From positions 528,095 through 592,094 of the forward strand of contig NZ_FNQZ01000001.1 in assembly GCF_900107545.1 (NCBI RefSeq): DNA of 64,000 bases, written 5' to 3'. Both the position numbers and the translations under genes were made by a program. Numbering within the stretch: the stretch's first letter is position 1; each line of letters starts with the position of its first letter. This document shows positions 36,837 to 44,445 of the stretch, in pieces. Below the pieces are notes generated by a model, which was not told the DNA's origin, ran no database searches, and saw nothing but the letters and a program-made list of their open reading frames with translations. Source of the DNA: Pseudobutyrivibrio sp. ACV-2. GTDB taxonomy: Bacteria > Bacillota > Clostridia > Lachnospirales > Lachnospiraceae.

Positions 36837-37136
36837 CTAAGCGGCTATAATATCCTTTAATTTATCATAATAATGCAATACTCTATCAGGTATATTCTGA
36901 TCAATTTTTTCTAGCTTATTACCACATATCATATCATCAATTGATACGTTTAATAAATCGCTCAGAGCATATAAATTGTCAATAGAAGGAAGGCAGCTTC
37001 CGTTAAGCCAGTGATATATACTCTGTACACATGCAAGGCCTAAATATTCTTGAATATCATTGACTGAATATCCATTTGCTTCCATGAGCATTCGGATTTT
37101 TTCACCAGTTTTAATTTTATCTATGATGGGATACAT
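36837..37136 (-). CDS. XRE-type helix-turn-helix protein
   Basis: 99 residues. IRMLMEANGYSVNDIQEYLG and the recognition helix VQSIYHWLNGSCLPSIDNLY form an XRE HTH; the LLNVSIDDMICG segment is the usual end of such domains. AAAGGAGG precedes the ATG. No partner gene is adjacent, so its target is unknown. It marks the left end of the accessory region. Confidence 0.8.
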   Translation of the reverse strand: MYPIIDKIKTGEKIRMLMEANGYSVNDIQEYLGLACVQSIYHWLNGSCLPSIDNLYALSDLLNVSIDDMICGNKLEKIDQNIPDRVLHYYDKLKDIIAA

Positions 37137-37374
37137 TTAAGTGCCTCCTTTCAAAAATAGCCTACAATACAGCCATGAGGATTACTAAAGACCAACCAGC
37201 TTAACATCTAAAACCTGTGTCATGGATTTCAGCACATCTCTATGCCTAAATAAAAGTTATCAATTATCAGTTAGTAATTTATATGAAAAAGGTTAACAAT
37301 TCAAGATTGATCAAATACAAATAATAGAAAACAGTTAAATATGCATGGTCATTATGACCATCTCCTGTTATGGG

Positions 37375-37446
37375 ATCCGGAAGTAGGATTCGAACCTACA
37401 ACATAAGGTATTTACTACCTTTGCGCTACCATTGCGCCATTCTGGA
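37375..37446 (-). tRNA. tRNA-like gene with an abnormal anticodon loop
   Basis: A 72-nt cloverleaf can be drawn on the minus strand: acceptor TCCAGAA / TTCCGGA with one A-C mismatch, D arm GCGC-AATGGTA-GCGC, anticodon stem AAGGT / ACCTT with loop AGTAAAT, variable region ATGTT, T arm GTAGG-TTCGAAT-CCTAC. The loop would give anticodon UAA, but position 33 is G instead of the near-universal U, and a Leu tRNA should have a long variable arm. It is likely a tRNA pseudogene or tRNA-derived element. The T arm is intact. Confidence 0.5.
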
Positions 37447-37546
37447 AGTCCTTACTCTTTAATTTGCTATAAAGAATAACTTGATTGTAACTTAACCCTG
37501 TTACAGGGAAGCTGGGTTTATAGTTTACGTATTGCAGGCAAAAGCG

Positions 37547-38206
37547 TTATATTTCTATAAAAGTTGTCGCGTTAGAAACCTTTATCTGAGTATCAAGCTC
37601 AGATAGTAGTGTATCTCTTTTCTCCTTGAGTAAAGAAATCTTTTCCTTAATATTTAAAGGATCAACAAGCTCAGTTGTATTTTCCTTAACATATGTATCT
37701 ACAACCTCAAGAGGCTTATCATCCTTTACTTTCGTATCTTTTCCTAGTATTGACATTCTCATACTTTCAGCAGTACTTTGAAGCTGACTATTTTTCAACT
37801 CAATTTGGGTTAAACAATTATTTAATTCTTCTTCCATTTTTTCTTGTAAATTATATTCAAAATCAAGGCTTGAATCATATATATCACTATTTCTCAATCT
37901 GCTTCTAAGAGATATAGCACCTGCTACAGTATACTCACCATAAGATGTTTTAATTACTGTCGCTGCATTAGAAGCAACGATGGCAGAATCAATTTTCTGA
38001 TAACGAATAATTAAGTCCTCAATCTGCTGATAAGCGCTCTGTGCATTCTTTGCAAATTCATCCTTTTGTATTCTTCCATCAAAAACCTTTTCTTCATTAT
38101 GTTTAATACTATCGACAAAGCTTGCTTTAGCAATCTTGTCTGAAATCTTTTTTACAAGTAAATCTCTCTCATCAAGAGCCTGTGTAACTAACATTTTTTC
38201 TGACAT
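37547..38206 (-). CDS. DIP1984/septicolysin-like family protein
   Basis: 219 residues, mainly helical. Features of the DIP1984-like family are seen: an N-terminal QALDERDLLVKKISDKIA helix, then IEDLIIRYQKIDSAIVASNA with the typical N-A/S-A-T stretch, then YTVAGAISLRSRLR. C-terminal IKEKISLLKEKRDTLLSELD closes with a coiled coil. Function of the family is not established. ATG at 38206 follows AGGAGG. The first copy of the 18-bp motif lies 61 bp upstream. Confidence 0.65.
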   Translation of the reverse strand: MSEKMLVTQALDERDLLVKKISDKIAKASFVDSIKHNEEKVFDGRIQKDEFAKNAQSAYQQIEDLIIRYQKIDSAIVASNAATVIKTSYGEYTVAGAISLRSRLRNSDIYDSSLDFEYNLQEKMEEELNNCLTQIELKNSQLQSTAESMRMSILGKDTKVKDDKPLEVVDTYVKENTTELVDPLNIKEKISLLKEKRDTLLSELDTQIKVSNATTFIEI

Positions 38207-38266
38207 AATCTTCCCTCCTAGAACCATTTTTCTTACCTATAATATTGTCTCACGGAATGTTAGATA

Positions 38267-38289
38267 TGTCATTGAACTTGTAGTATAAA
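38267..38289 (-). repeat. Shared upstream motif, copy 1
   Basis: On the minus strand TATACTACAAGTTCAATG then ACA; the core ACTACAAGTTCAATGACA is identical in all three copies. It lies 61 bp upstream of the DIP1984-like gene and 17 bp after the phosphoesterase stop. Confidence 0.85.
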
Positions 38290-38306
38290 ACATTATCAGT
38301 ATCTCT

Positions 38307-39617
38307 TTATAGGCCACACAAATCAATGAATCTATTTTTCATTTTCTTCAGCTCCATCTTCTTGCAATACTGAGTATATTCCATTCCTGCTTTATAAAAT
38401 GCATCCTTTCTAATATCTTCATCAGGATATATTTCTTTTTTTGGTAATCCCCATTTTTTCCTAAGTTCTTCGCTAGAATAACTTACTAAGTTTTCTGGGT
38501 GTTCTTCAATTTCTTTTATTGATTTGTGCAAGGACTCTAGGTTCTCGCCTAAGTCCTCCTGCTCATATCCGAAAAATGAAACTTCATGCAGAAAAGAAAC
38601 AACTACATCCAGCAAATTATCCTGTGTAAGTTTAGAATCTGAAACTAGAAATGATAAAGCCTCTGCCTGTTCCGTAAACTCATATGCATATGAATTTACT
38701 TCAGATAAATCTTCTGCTGCCATCAATTCATCAACATGTATTAAACCAACGTCTATCTCTAGAATTGAACTTTCTGTTTGAGACTTATAAACAAACAATA
38801 CCCCCTGCTTACCTGAATCATTATTGATTTCCATGTTGAGAAGTCTTTCAATAAAGTTCCGGAATTTTTTAGATATTGCATTCTGAAATTCACCTATAGT
38901 AGTATCATCCAGTTCTTTTAATTCATGTATAGTAATTGGATGCTCATAAAAATACGCACTTTCAATTGAATTAATATCAAATTTCCTTATAACATCTTGA
39001 ATATTACTCAATGATTTTGATATATTCTCAATATTTATTTCATTATAGGATTCGCATTTAAATTGACTTTTAACAGTAGCTCTATCTATTGTTTGCCGAT
39101 GTATACTTTTAATGCCAGAGAGAATTCCCTCCTTGATTAATCTTCCAAGATTGAGTGGCTTGTACCCACAAACATTAGCAGCCAGGTTTAAATGTTCACA
39201 ATCGGCTGCATAATTTTCAATATTATTATGGTCATGACCATGAATATTTAAACACCATGATAATCCATAGACTGGTTCATGTGAAAGAAGAATCTTGTCC
39301 GAGATAAAAAGAGGTCCCTCATAAACCTCATCAAAGCAATCAACATAATCCTTCTTCTTATCATGGTTACCTAACAACAAAATTTTTCTACTCGCCTTTA
39401 TTCTCTTAATATAGTTGGCCTGCCCTACGTCGCCTAGACATATAAATGTGTCATTCTTCATAATAATGGAATTGATTATATCAATTTGTTCATTAGGACT
39501 AATCCAGTTTTCATCCATCAATTTGCAGTCAGCATCATCAAGATGTAAATCTGAAAGTAAATATATTGAGCCTGTTTCTGCCCACTTTTTAAAAGGTTCA
39601 TATAAACTTGGTATCAT
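38307..39617 (-). CDS. Metallophosphoesterase with C-terminal extension
   Basis: 436 residues. The first 170 residues hold every calcineurin-type motif: YLLSDLHLDD, ICLGDVGQ, LLGNHDKKK, LLSHEP and NIHGHDHNNI, so a two-metal phosphoesterase is expected. The C-terminal 260 residues show no family I recognise. The gene starts 19 bases after an RNA ligase, and a third gene precedes that, making one operon. A role in trimming RNA ends before ligation is inferred from context only. Confidence 0.82.
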   Translation of the reverse strand: MIPSLYEPFKKWAETGSIYLLSDLHLDDADCKLMDENWISPNEQIDIINSIIMKNDTFICLGDVGQANYIKRIKASRKILLLGNHDKKKDYVDCFDEVYEGPLFISDKILLSHEPVYGLSWCLNIHGHDHNNIENYAADCEHLNLAANVCGYKPLNLGRLIKEGILSGIKSIHRQTIDRATVKSQFKCESYNEINIENISKSLSNIQDVIRKFDINSIESAYFYEHPITIHELKELDDTTIGEFQNAISKKFRNFIERLLNMEINNDSGKQGVLFVYKSQTESSILEIDVGLIHVDELMAAEDLSEVNSYAYEFTEQAEALSFLVSDSKLTQDNLLDVVVSFLHEVSFFGYEQEDLGENLESLHKSIKEIEEHPENLVSYSSEELRKKWGLPKKEIYPDEDIRKDAFYKAGMEYTQYCKKMELKKMKNRFIDLCGL

Positions 39618-39636
39618 TCTACACCTCTCTGCCTAA

Positions 39637-40677
39637 TTATTCGTTCTTAATCAAATATTTATTACTAACCACCTTCATTGAAAGTGAAGCGCTTATTCGT
39701 TCACAATAAACAGGCTCCACCGGGCGTATTACAATGCCTTCCTTTTTTCCACCTTTAGGATATTCCCCATCAGCTCTTTCCAATAAGGCTTCAACAGTAG
39801 GATACTTTGAAGGTAAGTCATTACCCACTTCTTCAATAGGCACAGTCGATAAATGCAATGTTTTACATATTTCTTGCATTTGCTTAAGTCCTACTCTATT
39901 TCCATTTACCCGTATCGTAAATACGTACCACTCAGGTTTAGTTAGTTTTAATCTGTTCTTTTGAATGCCCGGAGCACATAGCTCTCCCTGAATCGTAATT
40001 ATGTTTAGATTATTAGCCTTATAATAGTCCATTAGTTTTGCTTCAATTCCCAGACTATTTACAAATTCATAAAAAGAACTTTTCCCATCATTCTTGTATT
40101 CATAATTGTGTCCTGTTACATGGAAGCCATCATCATCTATAGAAATAGAATGTGATGAACCATCCATCTTGGTCGAAATATAATAATCTAGTCCTTTAAA
40201 ATCATTGATAAGCTCAGGCTCTGCTTGAACACGTGTCTCGTCTGTGTGTGGTACATCAATTGGCAACTCTCCTATTATGGTTCCACCTGTGGTAATCTTT
40301 TCCTCCACTTCCCACTTTCTTACGCCTAGTGCTTCAGACACATCTGTTCCTATCTCATCGCAAGCATCTAATTCATTAAATTGTCCTAATGGCAACAGCA
40401 GGCCTTGAGAAATCTGCCCCCTAAACCTCATTGTCTTTAGTCTAAACCCTTCACCTAAGATATCGTTTTTACGATAGCTGCTAATTCTAAGGAATTCAAA
40501 TTCATCACGAATTGGTAAAAAACTATCTATTTCAAAATATACAGCCAAATCCATTGGCTTAAACTGTCCCTTGTTAACAACACATTGCCATCCCAAAACA
40601 AAGGCTAATTCTATTTTGTCAGCACCTTCTATAGGCTCAATCTTCCATATTCTTTGTATGCTTGCTAGTTTTCTCAT
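39637..40677 (-). CDS. RNA ligase, DRB0094 (Rnl5) family
   Basis: 346 residues. The N-terminal 120 residues match the OB-like module of DRB0094-type ligases (LASIQRIWKIEPIEGADKIE, LPLGQFNELD). The nucleotidyltransferase domain has motif I STKMDGSSHS with the AMP-accepting Lys near residue 170, motif III-like IITIQGELCAPGIQ, motif IV KKEGIVIRPVEP, and motif V SMKVVSNKYLIKNE. Members seal 3'-OH/5'-phosphate RNA breaks with ATP. ATG at 40677 is used because AAGGGAG lies upstream; 22 bases separate it from the 238-residue gene. Confidence 0.9.
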   Translation of the reverse strand: MRKLASIQRIWKIEPIEGADKIELAFVLGWQCVVNKGQFKPMDLAVYFEIDSFLPIRDEFEFLRISSYRKNDILGEGFRLKTMRFRGQISQGLLLPLGQFNELDACDEIGTDVSEALGVRKWEVEEKITTGGTIIGELPIDVPHTDETRVQAEPELINDFKGLDYYISTKMDGSSHSISIDDDGFHVTGHNYEYKNDGKSSFYEFVNSLGIEAKLMDYYKANNLNIITIQGELCAPGIQKNRLKLTKPEWYVFTIRVNGNRVGLKQMQEICKTLHLSTVPIEEVGNDLPSKYPTVEALLERADGEYPKGGKKEGIVIRPVEPVYCERISASLSMKVVSNKYLIKNE

Positions 40678-40699
40678 TATGTCATTCTCCCTTGTAACA

Positions 40700-41416
40700 T
40701 TACCAGTCAATAGTCTCGATTCTGCGTGCTTTATCCGATTTCTGGTTCTTTTTTAGTACCAATCCCTTAATATAACTATAATCTTCACTTGTCTTCACTA
40801 ATACCCAATCATCAAAATAATCATATATAAACTTATAATTCGTCCATATTCTATAACATGGATTACGAAATTTAAGAACATCATCCTTAATGTAAGCTAT
40901 TCCTTGCGGATACTTAGATTGAATTAAAGTCCGAAAATCCAAATCAACCTTGTAATGATCTTCTAAAATATATGTCGCAACTAGCTGATTTAACATATAT
41001 CTTTCCTCAAACTCATATTTTTCAGCGTCCAAATGCTTATAAATATACCACAATGGAACTTTAATACGAAATGGTTCTGGTATTACATAATACCAAGTAT
41101 TATCTAAATCATAAAAATAACCATAGTCTATAAAAGCTATTTGACTAAATATCTCCCTTTCACTTTCTCCTAAATAAAAAGGCGTTCCATCTAGTCTGTG
41201 AGTTAATAGTGCTCGTTCTCCCCCATTTTCACTTCCAGGCTTTCCTATTAAGCCTGTCTGACCTAATCCAAAAAGGTACTCTACTAAATCAGCCTCTTCA
41301 TACCACGACAACAGTCTTAATCCAGCACTTTTAAAATAACCGCCATTGCCACACCACCCATATTGAACTCTGTTCCCACCTTCTAGCCGCCTTGCAATAA
41401 TACCTATATCGCCCAT
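40700..41416 (-). CDS. Unknown protein in the RNA ligase operon
   Basis: 238 residues, rich in Tyr and Trp, no membrane segment or signal. Visible landmarks are GNGGYFKSAGLRLLSWYEEA near residue 24, LLTHRLDGTPFYLGESEREI near 70 and YFYDLDNTWYYVIPEPFRIK near 98. I recognise no family. AGGAGG precedes the ATG. It is the first gene of the operon with RNA ligase and metallophosphoesterase, and the second copy of the 18-bp motif lies 56 bp upstream. Confidence 0.75.
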   Translation of the reverse strand: MGDIGIIARRLEGGNRVQYGWCGNGGYFKSAGLRLLSWYEEADLVEYLFGLGQTGLIGKPGSENGGERALLTHRLDGTPFYLGESEREIFSQIAFIDYGYFYDLDNTWYYVIPEPFRIKVPLWYIYKHLDAEKYEFEERYMLNQLVATYILEDHYKVDLDFRTLIQSKYPQGIAYIKDDVLKFRNPCYRIWTNYKFIYDYFDDWVLVKTSEDYSYIKGLVLKKNQKSDKARRIETIDW

Positions 41417-41471
41417 ATTCTGCCTCCTAATAACTCAGTATGTGATATATTTTTCCACAATTAAATTATTT

Positions 41472-41494
41472 TGTCATTGAACTTGTAGTATAAA
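41472..41494 (-). repeat. Shared upstream motif, copy 2
   Basis: On the minus strand TATACTACAAGTTCAATG then ACA, the same 23 bases (with TTTA before) as copy 1. It sits directly after the terminator of the upstream phosphoesterase gene and 56 bp before the 238-residue protein. Confidence 0.85.
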
Positions 41495-41495
41495 G

Positions 41496-41529
41496 AAAGC
41501 CCAGACTCTATAACTCGAGCCTGAGCTTT
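41496..41529 (-). terminator. Terminator of the small phosphoesterase gene
   Basis: On the minus strand AAAGCTCAGGCTC pairs with GAGTCTGGGCTTT (two non-Watson-Crick positions) and is followed by CTTTATA, 15 bases after the stop. Confidence 0.75.
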
Positions 41530-41544
41530 CTACATCTACAAACA

Positions 41545-42126
41545 TTATTTGTGATTTATCCCCTCAAGAATCTCCCTTAACGTCCTAGGTTCATACCCCA
41601 TCCATGGCTTCATGCAACCTACATTGATTGCCATTGGATGAGTGTCATGTAAATGACCACAATTAATCTTCATATCACTAAGTGCCTTCAGATACATTTC
41701 ATCCTCGATGCTGTTATGGGTGTGACCATACAAATGTATCCATCCTCGCCCCATATTTTTCCAACTAAATATTGGATAATGGCTTAACACCAGGTCATAA
41801 TTTTTTCCATCAAATGAATCATGCACTTCTTTGTAATCACATATTTCCGAAAACAATTGCTGATATCTGTAATCTGACACATCATCATGATTTCCTTTAA
41901 CAAGAACCTTTTTGCCTTTCAAAGTTGAGACATAAGCTATCAGATTATCCTTCTGACCACGTAAACTCACATCCCCTAGAATATAAACGGTATCTCCATT
42001 TGTTATTTTATTATTCCAATGTGTACGTATGTATTCATGCATAGTTGAAACATTGTCAAATGGGCGATTGTCAAATCTAATAGCTGCATTATGAAACAAA
42101 TGTAAATCACTAATATAATATTTCAT
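41545..42126 (-). CDS. Small metallophosphoesterase
   Basis: 193 residues, phage-like. Motifs KYYISDLHLFHNAA, VYILGDVSLRG, VLVKGNHDD, VLSHYPIF and HLYGHTHNS give a complete two-metal centre. This compact form is common in phages and mobile elements; substrates range from cyclic phosphates to protein phosphate. GGAG precedes the ATG at 42126. Divergent from the XRE gene, whose promoter region it shares. Confidence 0.85.
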   Translation of the reverse strand: MKYYISDLHLFHNAAIRFDNRPFDNVSTMHEYIRTHWNNKITNGDTVYILGDVSLRGQKDNLIAYVSTLKGKKVLVKGNHDDVSDYRYQQLFSEICDYKEVHDSFDGKNYDLVLSHYPIFSWKNMGRGWIHLYGHTHNSIEDEMYLKALSDMKINCGHLHDTHPMAINVGCMKPWMGYEPRTLREILEGINHK

Positions 42127-42168
42127 CAAAATCTCCTCCAAGTCATTTATACTCTCAGAATATAAACT

Positions 42169-42212
42169 ATACTAAACAAATACTACATATGAGTCAATAC
42201 TAATAGTATAAT
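42169..42212. promoter_or_regulatory. Overlapping divergent promoters with a shared palindrome
   Basis: Minus strand: TTGACT (42192-42197), 17-bp spacer, TAGTAT (42169-42174) for the phosphoesterase. Plus strand: TATAAT (42207-42212) for the XRE gene. The 13-bp palindrome ATACTAATAGTAT (42197-42209) covers both the -35 box of one and the -10 box of the other, a good position for XRE control of both genes. Confidence 0.65.
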
Positions 42213-42243
42213 TATCATATTATTAATAGACGGAGATGTTACC

Positions 42244-42561
42244 ATGAACGAAAACTACGGTGAACAAATAAAGAATTATAGAATTAATCTTGGCATGACA
42301 CAGAATCAGGTGGCCACTGAATTAGACGTAACTCCTGGATACATTAGCAATGTTGAAAATGGACGTACTGCCATGTCTCTAAAACTTCTGATTTATTATT
42401 CTAAGCTTATGGGAATTACATTAGATGAGCTTATAGGAAATATAGAGCCCGACTATAAAAAATCCGCAATAGATAATGCTTTATGGGATGTTATAAAAAC
42501 TCTAGACGATGAACAAAAAGAGAAGCTTCTTGAGACAATAAAAATATGGCAAAAACAGTAG
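42244..42561 (+). CDS. XRE-family transcriptional regulator
   Basis: 105 residues. QIKNYRINLGMTQNQVATEL and VTPGYISNVENGRTAMSLKL form a classic XRE HTH; the C-terminal tail is helical. GGAG stands before the ATG. Probably binds the palindrome at 42197-42209 and controls itself and the divergent phosphoesterase. Confidence 0.88.
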   Translation: MNENYGEQIKNYRINLGMTQNQVATELDVTPGYISNVENGRTAMSLKLLIYYSKLMGITLDELIGNIEPDYKKSAIDNALWDVIKTLDDEQKEKLLETIKIWQKQ

Positions 42562-42564
42562 ACT

Positions 42565-42596
42565 CAGGCAGTCATCGCACCTTTAATGACTGCCTG
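42565..42596 (+). terminator. Terminator of the XRE gene
   Basis: Perfect 11-bp stem CAGGCAGTCAT / ATGACTGCCTG, 10-nt loop, four bases after the stop. Confidence 0.7.
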
Positions 42597-42685
42597 CAAT
42601 GTTTATCCTATCAGGAGTTATCTACAGCTTCAATAAATTCATAACCAATGTTGTAATGATATATCAGCAAAAGGATGATCCTTTA

Positions 42686-42799
42686 TCATAAAGTACAAAA
42701 GATTTGCTGTCTATTAAGCCAAACATTTCCTTTATCCACTGGAACAGAAAGCTTAACCTCCTGATCCTTAGTTTCAAATAAAACTATTTCATTTTTCAT
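42686..42799 (-). pseudogene. RhuM-family remnant
   Basis: 37 residues: MKNEIVLFETKDQEVKLSVP followed by VWLNRQQIF, which is how RhuM (Fic-like/virulence RhuM) proteins of about 330 residues start. It stops where the DNA-binding helix should begin. GGAG precedes the ATG, so the fragment may still be expressed. The rest of the gene is absent downstream. Confidence 0.6.
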
Positions 42800-42854
42800 T
42801 GCATAAGCTCCTCTTATATCTAACTTTTATTCTATCGTTTTACGCTTATAAACT

Positions 42855-43049
42855 CTACTTTGAATTATCTTCCTCCACTACACTCAAATCTTCGTAGTCC
42901 TCTAGATAACCGCAACGTCGCAGATAATCTTTCCCTCCATCAACACATACTGCACCGCAAGAACATGATTTAAAATCATGTCTGGATACAGATTCAATAA
43001 TATCTCCACATTTAAGGCATTTAATACAATTTTTAATTATTACCATCAT
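42855..43049 (-). CDS. Small zinc-ribbon-like protein (DUF7695-type)
   Basis: 64 residues. CIKCLKCGDIIES, then CSCGAVCVDGGKDYLRRCGY: two Cys pairs make a zinc ribbon, and the VDGGxxYLRR block is a conserved feature of a small family in Firmicutes and phages. GGAAA precedes the ATG pair. The third motif copy lies 80 bp upstream. Function unknown. Confidence 0.7.
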   Translation of the reverse strand: MMVIIKNCIKCLKCGDIIESVSRHDFKSCSCGAVCVDGGKDYLRRCGYLEDYEDLSVVEEDNSK

Positions 43050-43128
43050 TTTTCCTTTCCAGTCAATCCCAAATTATTACCGCAAAAGGGAATCTTTTAT
43101 GTTCTATTATTAACCATCCTCTCTCTCT

Positions 43129-43146
43129 TGTCATTGAACTTGTAGT
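43129..43146 (-). repeat. Shared upstream motif, copy 3
   Basis: On the minus strand ACTACAAGTTCAATGACA, as in the other two copies, but preceded by TGA instead of TAT. That makes TGAACT-ACA-AGTTCA, a perfect dyad. It lies 80 bp upstream of the DUF7695-type gene. Confidence 0.8.
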
Positions 43147-43298
43147 TCAGTGGCAATTACTTATTACGGGACAAACAGAGAAAACTCCCACAATAATCTG
43201 GCTTCGTCAGATACACCTTTGCATAAATGCAAAGCTCATGCAATCACGATTATTGAAAAACTAATGTTTTCCTATAATCTATCCATTACTAAAAATGA

Positions 43299-43454
43299 TT
43301 ATAATAATAATAGACCAGTACGAATGTACTGACCCATTGTATGCTCAAGCACACTAGATAATGTAACTAAATTGGAACCATCGTCTCCCTCTGGCGCATT
43401 AGTAGCAATGTGCTTTGGATTGTATAAAGTAGTCTCATATAGTCTCAAATTCAT
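43299..43454 (-). other. Unassigned 51-codon ORF, possible gene relic
   Basis: A minus-strand frame giving LYETTLYNPKHIATNAPEGD and LSSVLEHTMGQYIRTGL. The residue mix looks like real protein, but there is no ribosome site, and both ends overlap repeated DNA (a TGAGACTA-rich palindromic stretch at 43430-43490, and a TAGACCAGTAC element at 43311-43321). Best read as the remains of a longer gene. The stretch 43147-43298 shows nothing else. Confidence 0.3.
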
Positions 43455-43576
43455 ATGAGACTGAATGAGACTATAGTGAGACTATGATATTAATTTACTC
43501 TAATAAGTCCGACCAAACTGATTAGACGTTGGTTATATTTTTAGGGTATATCAACATATTCTCCTTAACATTTAAA

Positions 43577-43609
43577 ATGGGAATGTACATTGCTACGGCA
43601 TATACATTC
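43577..43609. terminator. Stem-loop GGGAATGTA / TACATTCCC
   Basis: Inverted repeat ATGGGAATGTA with TACATTCCCAT around a loop of about 14 nt, A/T tracts on both sides. It may end the frameshifted membrane-protein transcript. A 70-codon frame crossing it (43522-43734) lacks a good start and was not accepted. Confidence 0.5.
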
Positions 43610-43766
43610 CCATTTAGTGGTTGATTTTTCCGTTGTCTGCTAACCTCCAGCAAGCTCCTTATCAAAGGAAACAAAACAGCCTTCTGCTCCTTTGATTTGA
43701 GAATACTCCTGTAATATTCGTTGAATTCTTTCAAAAATCCTTATAAAAAATGCAGTAAAACTTATC

Positions 43767-44374
43767 TTATATTCCCAATGGATTTAAATCGATAAACATC
43801 CCTGTTAAGACACCCAGCCAGCCTACAACAAATATCACAATAATCAATTTGATAAATATATCATCTCTTAAGTGATAAAATTCAATCTTTCCTAATCCTA
43901 TCAGCAGAACCCATGCGCCAATGATTATGTGAATACATGGAAATAGATTAACTAGTAAAATTCCAGTGTACTAAAAATAAAGATTCCAACAACCAAAAAT
44001 AGTGTGCCTATCGCTCGGAATATAAAGCCCTCTTCCCAAGGAATATAGGTGTGATTCCATACTCCTGAACGGTAGGAAAAACCTTTATCCCTCAGATAAT
44101 GTTCTATAATAGAGAACAGTTTTTCCTCGTCATGACCTATATTGGCCCACTCTTTAAACGCAACCTTTTTTCTCCATTTAGGATTTGTAGAAATAGAATA
44201 TTGGGCTCTTGTTTCTGCTCTCAAAGGCGGCTTGTACATGTCTACATTCACTGTCATCTCACCACCAAACACCATTCCCACTAAAAGCAAAGGAAGAAAT
44301 ACAATATACATTAGTACTTTGAACAGGCCCCAAGTAGCTCTAAAGGCAAACCCAATCATCTTTCCAAACACCAT
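43767..44374 (-). pseudogene. Membrane protein gene split by a frameshift
   Basis: The first frame (140 residues, 43952-44374) begins MVFGKMIGFAFRATWGLFKV and ends abruptly in a membrane segment, LVVGIFIFSTLEFY. From the same bases a second frame reads TGILLVNLFPCIHIIIGAWV and continues for 60 residues to a TAA at 43767, with two more membrane spans but no start codon or ribosome site. Joining them gives about 200 residues with four or five spans. Frameshift in the genome or a sequencing error; no family recognised. Confidence 0.6.
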
Positions 44375-44445
44375 TAAAAATGATAAAAAGAATACTCCCT
44401 ATTTTTCATTTTTTGCGAAATAAACCCGGCGATTCCCAGTAAAGT

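Noticed and set aside
43522..43734. 70-codon minus-strand ORF
   Set aside because: Weak TTG start, and it runs through a perfect stem-loop (43577-43609); coding is not supported.
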